Notes under the pieces: generated by a model
Told to the model about the DNA's origin: nothing
Databases searched by the model: none
Seen by the model: the letters and a program-made list of their open reading frames with translations, nothing else
Part shown: in pieces, positions 28,534-34,480 of the stretch
Numbering within the stretch: the stretch's first letter is position 1
Layout of the letters: each line of letters begins with the position of its first letter
Position numbers and translations under genes: made by a program
IMG/VR virus record: IMGVR_UViG_3300046048_000299
Location: 1-34,480 of that record
Strand: one strand, 5' to 3'
From: a virus
DNA length: 34,480 nucleotides

Positions 28534-29335
28534 ACAGGTTACGCCCTGAACAAAACCAATCGTTTCTTATTTTGTCGGGGCATAATTCGCAATACCCCCC
28601 GCGACATTGGGCCGAATATGGTAAATCTTGCCTATGCGTTTTATACTTTTGCGGCGTATCATAAACTAAACGGTCGCATTCCCAGGACATACGCGCCCGC
28701 AATAAATCTTCGGCGTTATCAATATCGTAATTGGCCCAGGCGGGCAATTCCAGGAATACAAGAGGGAAACGCCAACGGAAACCCGCTTCGGCAATAAAAA
28801 CCGGGGCAACCTGTATTGAATTGATTTCGATAAGGAATATTTCGTTTAAATCTTGCGTCCTGGGGTAATTGTCAATGTTCCACCAAGTCGGAGATTTACT
28901 GCCAACGCGCCATAACCAAGGCGGAACGGGTACGCCTGTTAGTCCCCCTAATGCCTTTTCTCTTATTACTGCGTCGATTAAGGTATCAATTGCCCCCATT
29001 GGCCGCAATGGGACCGCGGCTTGCAATGTTACGACGTAATCCATATTCGGATAAAACGTTAAGGCGTGTTTGACGGCGTCGGATATGTCGGCCGTATCGC
29101 TTGCCAATTCAGGCGGCCGGACAACCGTTTCGAACCCCCAACGCGCCGCAATTTCCGCCGTTCGTCCGCAATCGGTTGAAACGCACCGATGGGTTATAAA
29201 CCCCGAATCGTTGGCGGCCTGGAATGCGAATTCAACCAATCGTAAATCGCCCAAAAATTCCAGGTTTTTCCCTGGCAAGCGCTTTGAACCGGCGCGGGCG
29301 CAAACGACCGCTAAGACATTAGGCGGGTTGTTCAT
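28532..29335 (-). CDS. CMP-sugar acid synthetase-like (acylneuraminate cytidylyltransferase family) with Cys-rich tail
   Basis: The N-terminus CARAGSKRLPGKN matches the nucleotide-binding signature of CMP-N-acetylneuraminate, CMP-pseudaminate and CMP-KDO synthetases (PF02348). VSTDCGRTAEIAARWGFE, the RPPELASDTADISD segment and DIDNAEDLLRA near residue 210 follow in the family order. These enzymes join a sugar acid to CMP from CTP. The usual LQPTSPLR is LQAAVPLRP here, so substrate or activity may differ. A C-terminal addition of about 50 residues carries CRGGYCELC and a later Cys, a possible metal site. The start at 29335 follows AAAGGGGG; an ATG at 29359 adds eight residues and also has a G-tract. 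Confidence 0.8.
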   Translation of the reverse strand: MNNPPNVLAVVCARAGSKRLPGKNLEFLGDLRLVEFAFQAANDSGFITHRCVSTDCGRTAEIAARWGFETVVRPPELASDTADISDAVKHALTFYPNMDYVVTLQAAVPLRPMGAIDTLIDAVIREKALGGLTGVPVPPWLWRVGSKSPTWWNIDNYPRTQDLNEIFLIEINSIQVAPVFIAEAGFRWRFPLVFLELPAWANYDIDNAEDLLRARMSWECDRLVYDTPQKYKTHRQDLPYSAQCRGGYCELCPDKIRNDWFCSGRNL

Positions 29336-29358
29336 TGTTCCCCCTTTATACGGCGCCA

Positions 29359-29688
29359 TTATTGGCCCCCGTATTTTTTACTTTTCAACCTGTCTAACTC
29401 CCCCTCTAGGTCGTCGATTAAATCCGGTTCCCATGCCTCGCCCTTTCCGGCCCTTTCCTTTTCCTTTAGGGTCCTGACTTGCGATTCCAACATGAAAATT
29501 TGAAAGTCTAAAAAGTCGCGTTGTACTGGTTCGGATTGTTGTTTATAAATTTCTTCGGCCTCACTTTCGGTGCAAATAAGACGGTCGAAATATTTAAAAC
29601 CGCCTCCGATTGTTTGCGTTGCCCCGAACATAATACCCATTGCAACGACAACGGACAAAATTGGGTTATCTTCTATTATTTTTCGCAT
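29359..29688 (-). CDS. Small membrane protein with coiled coil (109 aa)
   Basis: A membrane segment lies at about residues 9-29 (ILSVVVAMGIMFGATQTIGG), followed by a charged helix with coiled-coil character, residues about 40-105 (SEAEEIYKQQSEPVQRDFLD, IFMLESQVRTLKEKE, DLIDDLEGELDRLKSKK). Ribosome site GGGGGATGG. It overlaps the glycosyltransferase-like gene by 23 bases and is coupled to the CMP-sugar synthetase-like gene by TAATG, so the three form one unit. It could anchor the enzymes at the inner membrane, or be an unrelated spanin-like or exclusion protein. Confidence 0.65.
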   Translation of the reverse strand: MRKIIEDNPILSVVVAMGIMFGATQTIGGGFKYFDRLICTESEAEEIYKQQSEPVQRDFLDFQIFMLESQVRTLKEKERAGKGEAWEPDLIDDLEGELDRLKSKKYGGQ

Positions 29689-30244
29689 TCCATCCCCCGA
29701 ACAATTCGATTAATGGTCCTGAAACGGCGCGTATATTTTCCGAATTAGGACAAATTATTTTTGCATTTAACCAAGGCCGTAAATGGTGCTTTAATTCCTT
29801 GCGCGTTTCCTTGGTCGCGTCGTAACCCGTCCTTTCGTAATAATACGCGTCCCCTGTATAGCAATCCATCCCGCACAATAAAACAGGGTCGCCCCCCAAA
29901 TGGCAAGCGAACCACGTTGCCAAACTTGACGACATACCCTCAAACCACTTAACGCAATCATGTTCAAAGTCGGAATACGCGCAAATGGTTGAAAGTCGAC
30001 GCCCAATATATTCTTTTTGTATTTCGTAAAAATCCGGCCATTGGATAGGGTCGTCGGCAAAAACCATATAATTGCAAACAACCAACCGGGCCGCATGATG
30101 GTTAACGGAAATTAAAACAGTATCGGGCAAAAATTCGACGTTGTCTATTTTTTCAAGGTCCCCAGGCAAAGAGGGACCGCCCCCCAGGACCGCAATGGTT
30201 CGCCCCTTAAAACTGTCTTTCATTGCCCGCAAGGAACGTTTCAT
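29666..30244 (-). CDS. DUF115 / GT42-like protein, possible nonulosonate transferase (192 aa)
   Basis: The protein has VLGGGPSL at 19-26, SVNHHAARLVVCNYMVFADDP at 46-66 (pattern only: SVN, then FADDP), SSSLATWFACHLGGDP at 105-120, LLCGMDCYTGD at 122-132 and CPNSENIRAVSG at 165-176. The same order (GxGPSL, an N near 48, a D-P, a serine-rich turn, then LCGxDxYxGD) is found in Campylobacter CstI/CstII sialyltransferases (GT42) and in DUF115/Maf proteins that add pseudaminic acid to flagellin. Catalytic His candidates are His153/154. It is short for either family. The DUF115 family also includes MptE pterin enzymes, which is the main alternative. Confidence 0.65.
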   Translation of the reverse strand: MKRSLRAMKDSFKGRTIAVLGGGPSLPGDLEKIDNVEFLPDTVLISVNHHAARLVVCNYMVFADDPIQWPDFYEIQKEYIGRRLSTICAYSDFEHDCVKWFEGMSSSLATWFACHLGGDPVLLCGMDCYTGDAYYYERTGYDATKETRKELKHHLRPWLNAKIICPNSENIRAVSGPLIELFGGWNAKNNRR

Positions 30245-30245
30245 T

Positions 30246-30848
30246 TTATCGCATTGTCCTTAATGCAATCGACAACCGTTGATAAAAATTATTCGGAAAT
30301 TTCTTTTTGGCCTCGCGTTGCGCGACTTCGTCGAAAAAATATCGTTTAGGGACGACGGCCGAATATGCCCGCGTAAATATTTTTTTGACAACGGGGTTTT
30401 TCTTGCCCCCTGTTTTTTTAAAAATTCCCCTCTTGTTCGAAAACGTGTTTTTTTGGGCCAAGACTTTTTCGGGTCCTAATGCGTTTGCCAATGTCTTAGG
30501 GGTATTCGCCGTTGGTATTAATAACGACTTTGATTTAAAGGGCGTTTTAATGCCGCCGTCCGTTTGTAAAGACAAAAAATACGCCTTTGAATAAACGGTC
30601 GCGACTAGGGCGGGCCATAATTTTTTGTCCGCCGTAACGACCTTAATACCCGTCGGTTGTTGCTGTTTGTACCAAACCTTTTTATTGTTGAAAACCGTTT
30701 GCGCCTCGCGCGTTAATGCGCCTTGACAATCTTTTATCGTGGCCGTCATTGCGGCGGCCGTCGCATACGGTAATTGCTTTTTTTGTAAATCGTTTAATTG
30801 GCGGGCAACGTCTTTTATATTGTCTTTTACAACAAGGTCTAGCGGCAT
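30246..30848 (-). CDS. Possible tail-completion protein, minor tail Z / gp10-like (200 aa)
   Basis: Starts MPLDLVVKDNIKDVARQLND behind GGGGGG. Residues about 20-50 (LPYATAAAMTATIKDCQGAL) recall the PxAxAxALNxTA start of lambda gpZ-like and HK97 gp10-like proteins; the centre is basic and Pro/Lys-rich, and the end (YFFDEVAQREAKKKF) resembles a C-terminal helix of this family. In lambda Z lies between FII and U; here that slot is empty, and this gene is 11 kb away, before the terminase. The call rests on pattern and on the empty slot, so it is tentative. Confidence 0.45.
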   Translation of the reverse strand: MPLDLVVKDNIKDVARQLNDLQKKQLPYATAAAMTATIKDCQGALTREAQTVFNNKKVWYKQQQPTGIKVVTADKKLWPALVATVYSKAYFLSLQTDGGIKTPFKSKSLLIPTANTPKTLANALGPEKVLAQKNTFSNKRGIFKKTGGKKNPVVKKIFTRAYSAVVPKRYFFDEVAQREAKKKFPNNFYQRLSIALRTMR

Positions 30849-30874
30849 AATGTCCCCCCGTACCCCTCGACGCC

Positions 30875-31051
30875 TTAAACTTTAGCGGCCTGGATTGTTT
30901 TAATCAAGTTTTTAATCGAACGTTTCGCATTGCTCTTGTTAAAAAAACCCTCGCCCGATATACAAATTATTTTATTATTGTTCGCCTTAATCCGCCAACG
31001 CCAATTGTTTTTAACCGATAATGACTTGTCCTTAAATATTTGAACTTTCAT
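30875..31051 (-). CDS. DUF1508 (YegP-like) small protein (58 aa)
   Basis: A 58-residue frame starts at 31051 behind AAGGGGGG and overlaps the end of the initiator gene. The pattern NNWRWRIKANNNKIICISGEGF followed by NKSNAKRSIKNL is that of DUF1508/YegP: W-x-W-R-x-K-A, then an I-x-x-S-G-E strand and NK-x-x-A-K-R helix. The family is small and widespread, often duplicated in bacteria, and of unknown biochemical role. It is the last gene of the replication block. Confidence 0.75.
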   Translation of the reverse strand: MKVQIFKDKSLSVKNNWRWRIKANNNKIICISGEGFFNKSNAKRSIKNLIKTIQAAKV

Positions 31052-31703
31052 TTTTCCCCCCTTTTAATTTTGGCAATTCAAGCGAAATGCGGCTAATAAA
31101 GTCGTCCCATGATTCGCCGGTAAAGGCGTAATTGTTTAATCCTTTATCTACTAAAACAATGGGCCAATTTTGGTAATTTTTTTTAATTTTTAAAATTAAC
31201 TCAAAATCTTTTATTTTCTTTTCTTTATCCGTTACCAATTTTGGTAATTTTTCGGCCCCGGTTTTCTCTTTCTTTTGTATAGTTTCTTTATTTTCTTTTG
31301 TATGTCCCAATTTTGGGACCCCTATATTACCAATTTTGGGACCCCTTGTTACCAATTTTGGTAACGGGTTTTCGCCCTTTTTACCGGGTCCCAATTTTGG
31401 TAACGCCCGCCAACCTTGATATTGTTTATTAAATCCGTATTTGTTACCATTTTTGGTAACGATATTCCGGTCGGTCAATTCGTTTAACGTCCGGCAAACA
31501 TGGGACTTTTTTAGTCCCGTCCCGTCCATCCATTGCGACAACGAAATGCGGTCGCATTTTTTACCCTGCCAACCGTAAGTTTTTCGGAGTAAATAAAAGA
31601 GGCACCGAACCTGATAACCCGATAATTGGGTTAACGCTAATGCCTCTAATATTTCGTTCGCAATCTTGGTATAACCGTTTTCTAATTGTGGCGTTGGCGA
31701 CAT
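31032..31703 (-). CDS. Replication initiator, phage O N-terminal domain type (223 aa)
   Basis: Residues about 1-105 follow the Phage_rep_O pattern: LENGYTKIANEILEAL, QVRCLFYLLRKTYGW, ISLSQWMDGTGLKKSHVCRT and LNELTDRNIVTKNG, a winged helix that binds origin iterons. The centre (about 110-175) is a repetitive PKLG/PKLV linker whose DNA holds seven palindromic iterons, as in lambda where the origin lies inside O. The C-terminal part (SWDDFISRISLELPKL) may recruit the host helicase or its loader; no P-like loader or helicase gene is visible. The ribosome site is weak, so translation may depend on the upstream annealing protein gene ten bases away. Confidence 0.85.
   Translation of the reverse strand: MSPTPQLENGYTKIANEILEALALTQLSGYQVRCLFYLLRKTYGWQGKKCDRISLSQWMDGTGLKKSHVCRTLNELTDRNIVTKNGNKYGFNKQYQGWRALPKLGPGKKGENPLPKLVTRGPKIGNIGVPKLGHTKENKETIQKKEKTGAEKLPKLVTDKEKKIKDFELILKIKKNYQNWPIVLVDKGLNNYAFTGESWDDFISRISLELPKLKGGKNESSNI
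31164..31460. promoter_or_regulatory. ori: Candidate replication origin: seven palindromic iterons and an AT-rich tract
   Basis: The core CCAATTTTGG starts at 31164, 31235, 31307, 31330, 31352 and 31391, with a variant (CCATTTTTGG) at 31447. The outer arms are GTTACC/GGTAAC or GTCCC/GGGAC; the sites at 31304-31319 and 31348-31365 are perfect palindromes around TT. A strongly AT-rich, T-rich stretch (31174-31300) lies beside the cluster, a good unwinding element. It is all inside the coding sequence of the O-type initiator. Confidence 0.75.
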
Positions 31704-31712
31704 TGTTTTTTA

Positions 31713-32993
31713 TTAATCTTCGACGGTAGAATTTTTCCGGCATTCGATTATATGGTCATTTGCCAATTGCTGAATTTGGTTGTATTCGTCGGGCGTTAAA
31801 TCGCGTTTATATTCGTCGTCGCGCCGTAAAATTAACCGGGAAATGTCAAGTCCTTTGTCAAGCGATTTAATTTCAACCGCGTATTGCTCTAAAGTCATTG
31901 CGGGCTTTACGTTTGCGTCCTCGCTTTCAATGTGGCCGACCTGGGAATTATAGTAATTAGTCAACATTACAAACGACCGCGGGACCAAATCTTTTTCGGC
32001 CTGTTCCCTGTTTTCATTCCACCATTTTTTTAAACCGTCGACGTCGCCCGCTAATGACGTTACAATCGACTTATATTCGCCGAATGTTAAGGTATTGCGC
32101 CCCCCCCTTTCGTCCGAATTTGGGCCGGTTCCGCCGTCCTGGACGTCTGTTTTGTTAATATCCTTATCGGCGGTCAATGTTTTCTCAACGTCGGCCTTTC
32201 GTTCGTCCTGTGTTTTAATAACGTCCTCTTTATGCTTTTGCGCCGGGGTTTGGGTAAACAAGTCGTCGGCGCGTTCGGTCCCGTCCTCTATTTGCCGACA
32301 TAGGCCGCGCAATATTGCAATATCGTCGACCGTAAAATCCGCAATCGTCTTGCCCAATGTGTCAATAACTTGTTGTTCGCTAATACCATGCTGTTTTAAA
32401 TAGTTAAGGGCCTTATCGGTCGCCTTTGCTAATCCCAATTTGGTTATATTGTTCAAAACCGCCTTTTTCGCATTGCTAAAAACCCGTTGTTGCAACCATT
32501 CAGGAATTGACCCCTTAACAACGTTTCTTATCGCCTTGCTTTGCCCGGATTGCATTTGCATATCGGCCCAACGTTCGGCGCCATATTTCCCAGGGGCCTT
32601 AGTTTTCGATTGCTTATAAATCCGCGAAAAATTATAGCCCCTTTCAATATCAATAAACGTCGGGCTGAAAATATAGGCGTCGTTTGTTTCTTCGAAAAGC
32701 GGGACTATGGCGCAATTGCCGAACTCGCGGGCTATTGCTATTTGACCATGATACGACAACCCCTCAACGGGAACCTTTTTGCCGTTTTTATCCGTTACCA
32801 TCCAGGAATAATAATAAAATTCCCCGGCGTATTCCGAATCTTTGTCTAGCGCCTTAACTATGCGGTCAATGTCCCTGGGTTGCTGAACCGAAACGGCCGT
32901 TTGAAAACCGGACGTAATTTGTTTTAATGTTTCGCCCCCGGAAATAATACCGACGGCCCCTTGTCCCAATGCTAAATCGTTATTCGTCGTCAT
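31713..32993 (-). CDS. Probable single-strand annealing protein (RecT/Erf-like, 426 aa)
   Basis: Residues about 1-240 show the layout of phage annealing proteins: FQTAVSVQQPRDIDRIVKAL, YYYSWMVTDKNG, LSYHGQIAIAREFGNCAIVP, IDIERGYNFSRIYKQSK, then MQMQSGQSKAIRNVVKGSIPEWL, which parallels the conserved K-A-x-R-N region before a helical segment, and DFTVDDIAILRGLCRQIEDGT at the end of the core. Residues 250-330 are polar and linker-like, and a C-terminal domain of about 90 residues follows. The exonuclease lies two genes upstream, giving an Exo/annealing pair. The family call is from remembered pattern and is moderate. Ribosome site GAGGGGG; overlaps the upstream gene by 14 bases. Confidence 0.55.
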   Translation of the reverse strand: MTTNNDLALGQGAVGIISGGETLKQITSGFQTAVSVQQPRDIDRIVKALDKDSEYAGEFYYYSWMVTDKNGKKVPVEGLSYHGQIAIAREFGNCAIVPLFEETNDAYIFSPTFIDIERGYNFSRIYKQSKTKAPGKYGAERWADMQMQSGQSKAIRNVVKGSIPEWLQQRVFSNAKKAVLNNITKLGLAKATDKALNYLKQHGISEQQVIDTLGKTIADFTVDDIAILRGLCRQIEDGTERADDLFTQTPAQKHKEDVIKTQDERKADVEKTLTADKDINKTDVQDGGTGPNSDERGGRNTLTFGEYKSIVTSLAGDVDGLKKWWNENREQAEKDLVPRSFVMLTNYYNSQVGHIESEDANVKPAMTLEQYAVEIKSLDKGLDISRLILRRDDEYKRDLTPDEYNQIQQLANDHIIECRKNSTVED

Positions 32994-33615
32994 AGTCGAA
33001 AACCCCCTCTTGTTTGTCCTTTATGGAAACCTTAACCAATGTAACGCCGCGGTTTTCAAGGCCCTCTAAAACGTCGTCGCTTTCTTCGCCGGTTATAATG
33101 TATTCTATGCGTTGCGGTTTCCAAACGTGGAAAATTGCGGCCTCGGTAATTACTTCGCCCTTGTCGTCGTCGAAACGTTCCAACGCCTTTCTATGGGCGC
33201 AACAAACAAACGTTTCCCCTAATACAAAGTCCCTGGGGATTGCGGGTATCCGCCGCGAAATTCCCATATTTTCGGCCTCGCGCAACCATTTTCCAGGCGT
33301 CGGGTAATGTTTTTCGCCAACCCAAATTAAACCGGCGCGACCTATGCGGCCCGCAAGGGGACAATTGCATATCGCGTATTCCCCTTGTCCTCTAACGTCG
33401 CATTCTACCCCGTCAAATATTTTGTCCGCGTCAATCCAGGTCCAACCGCGGGCCGGTTTAATCCCGGCGCCGCAACATGGGCATACGTCCAAAACCAACG
33501 GTAATTTACCGCAAGGGCGCCCGACGCCGTCCGCGACTAAATAAAGGCCCCCAGGTTTTCTATAACCGCAACCCCGGCGGCCCTCAAAACTAACGCAAAT
33601 GTTATAACTCGCCAT
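32980..33615 (-). CDS. Cys-rich conserved phage protein (211 aa)
   Basis: The start (MASYNICVSFEGRRGCGYRK) follows AAGAGGGG. Ten or more Cys residues occur in groups: GCGYRKPGG, CPCCGAGIKPARGWTW (a zinc-ribbon-like CPCC), CNCPLAGRIGRAG and CCAHRKALE. The pattern of a CxxC-type ribbon followed by GWTWIDAD recurs in phage proteins coded beside recombination genes. I expect a metal-binding structural or DNA-related protein but no activity can be assigned. Expression is coupled to the annealing protein by overlap. Confidence 0.6.
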   Translation of the reverse strand: MASYNICVSFEGRRGCGYRKPGGLYLVADGVGRPCGKLPLVLDVCPCCGAGIKPARGWTWIDADKIFDGVECDVRGQGEYAICNCPLAGRIGRAGLIWVGEKHYPTPGKWLREAENMGISRRIPAIPRDFVLGETFVCCAHRKALERFDDDKGEVITEAAIFHVWKPQRIEYIITGEESDDVLEGLENRGVTLVKVSIKDKQEGVFDYDDE

Positions 33616-33630
33616 AATTTACCCCTCTTG

Positions 33631-33846
33631 TTATTGCATATCTTTAGTTATTGCTTGTTGCTCTTTTTCTAAACCTAATTCCAACGTAAACATTGTTAAG
33701 GCCGTTTCTGCAATTTTCCCGTTGTCGTCTATAATTTTTTTAAATTGCTGTTTAATGCTTTCAATTTTGAATTGGTCCTCTTGCGGCATTTGAGAAATTG
33801 CGCCAATCATTGCCAACAATACAAGTTTTACCTGGGATTGATTCAT
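33631..33846 (-). CDS. Small helical hypothetical protein (71 aa)
   Basis: Starts in a TAATG overlap with the nuclease stop: MNQSQVKLVLLAMIGAISQM. It is nearly all helix, with a hydrophobic first third and an amphipathic KIESIKQQFKKIIDDNGKIAE. No family recognised. Coupling to the exonuclease suggests an accessory role in recombination. Confidence 0.6.
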   Translation of the reverse strand: MNQSQVKLVLLAMIGAISQMPQEDQFKIESIKQQFKKIIDDNGKIAETALTMFTLELGLEKEQQAITKDMQ

Positions 33847-34480
33847 TACTTGACCCTTTGCCCGATTGCTTTATCAATGGGCCATAATTTTAAAATTGTT
33901 TTAAAATATTCCCATTCGTTTGAAAGGCCGGAAAAATGTTTATGCGAAAAGTCGCCGTTGACCTTGTCGAACCTTACCAAATGGGCGCCGCCCGTTATTT
34001 TATATTTCGGGTAGTTTTCATTCCATAACATTTCGTATGCGGCCAATTGTACCAAATGCCCCTTGTAAACGCCTTTCCCCGTTTTCCAATCCAATAAAAT
34101 TACCATGGTATCGAATTTGCCGACGGCGTCAATACAACCCCCGAACCCGTATTTTTCGGAAACTAAAGGTATTTCTGTTTCCATTATTTCAAGTTTGGAT
34201 TGCGCGGCCCAACGCTTATAGGCTAAAAACGCGTTAATTGCTTGTTGCACCACTTTATCGGGCGACTTGGTTTCATCTAATATTTTTTCGGTATCTTGGC
34301 CCTTTATATGCGCCTCGACTAAATCATGCGCCAAGGTCCCCGCGTTCGCCGCTTCGTCGCGCTTTTCATAAAGTCCGCCAATTTCCCCGCGTTCATACGC
34401 CTTGCCTTGTTCGAATGCCCAATATAGCAACCCGCCCGTTTCGTCGAACCGGTTTATAACCGTCGTAACTCCCAGGGCGG
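33846..34480 (-). CDS. PD-(D/E)XK nuclease, RecB/Cas4-like phage exonuclease (main part)
   Basis: The joined protein is 225 residues, with its N-terminus at 170-1. NAGTLAHDLVEAH carries the first motif His, GGCIDAVGKFD the Asp, LLDWKTGKG the D-x-K catalytic pair and HLVQLAAYEMLW the Q-x-x-x-Y motif, the full set of the RecB-like PD-(D/E)XK superfamily. Phage members act as 5'-3' exonucleases that work with an annealing protein, and a candidate for that is coded at 31713-32993. The gene is incomplete at the window end only because the circle was opened inside it. Confidence 0.85.
   Translation of the reverse strand, partial: ALGVTTVINRFDETGGLLYWAFEQGKAYERGEIGGLYEKRDEAANAGTLAHDLVEAHIKGQDTEKILDETKSPDKVVQQAINAFLAYKRWAAQSKLEIMETEIPLVSEKYGFGGCIDAVGKFDTMVILLDWKTGKGVYKGHLVQLAAYEMLWNENYPKYKITGGAHLVRFDKVNGDFSHKHFSGLSNEWEYFKTILKLWPIDKAIGQRVK
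34354..34480. repeat. Terminal direct repeat, right copy (circular genome overlap)
   Basis: Exact copy of bases 1-127. It lies inside the nuclease gene, so neither copy marks a gene boundary, a cos site or an integration site. Count this sequence once when describing the genome. Confidence 0.95.

Overview
This window is a complete, tailed double-stranded DNA phage genome of the siphovirus type, linearised at an arbitrary point. The first 127 bases are repeated exactly as the last 127 bases, and a nuclease gene reads through the joined ends without a frame change, so the unit genome is a 34,353 bp circle. Every gene I can support lies on the minus strand, so transcription runs from high to low coordinates and around the join. 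The host looks Gram-negative, because the lysis cassette ends in an Rz/Rz1-type spanin pair with a lipobox. Thr/Pro linkers of the TTTTTLP type in the tail region hint at an environmental host such as a Desulfobacterota or related lineage; this is only a hint. The genes use an unusually uniform G-rich Shine-Dalgarno (AAGGGGG or AGAGGGG).

Layout in order of transcription. (1) Early region, 3360 to 1 and on from 34353 to about 30870. A promoter with a pair of GCCATTGG operators drives small hypothetical genes and a Cro-like Xre regulator. A terminator follows, then a minimal tyrosine recombinase beside a perfect palindrome, two small winged-helix-like proteins, a PD-(D/E)XK exonuclease, a Cys-rich protein, a probable single-strand annealing protein, an O-type replication initiator that carries its own iteron origin, and a DUF1508 protein. 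(2) Accessory and glycan region, 30848 to 27616: a possible tail-completion protein, a DUF115/GT42-like glycosyltransferase-like protein, a small membrane protein, a CMP-nonulosonate synthetase-like enzyme, and two small genes separated by clusters of C-tract/T-tract repeats. (3) Packaging and head, 27616 to 19439: lambda-type terminase (Nu1, GpA), an HTH protein, a conserved virion protein, lambda-B portal, a fused HK97-type protease and capsid protein, and head-tail joining proteins. (4) Tail, 19439 to 4862: tail terminator, tube, G/GT chaperones with a predicted -1 frameshift, tape measure, an Asp-box (sialidase-like) tail protein, tail hub, two proteins with Sec signal peptides, a YkgJ-like Cys-cluster protein, a large fibre with a LamG-like domain and about 24 degenerate 23-residue repeats, and minor virion proteins. 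(5) Lysis, 4838 to 3562: holin-like protein, Rz and Rz1, a second membrane protein and a DUF5675 protein, closed by a strong terminator.

The most interesting possibility is a sugar-acid theme. The phage encodes a CMP-sugar synthetase-like enzyme and a sialyltransferase/Maf-like protein, and its tail carries Asp-box repeats typical of sialidases. That would suit a phage that cuts a nonulosonic-acid glycan on entry and remakes or alters it later; this is inference. Other unexplained signals are an 89-bp element present twice in opposite orientation (3395-3483 and 18486-18574), the repeat clusters around 28.1 and 28.5 kb, and an iteron origin inside the initiator gene.
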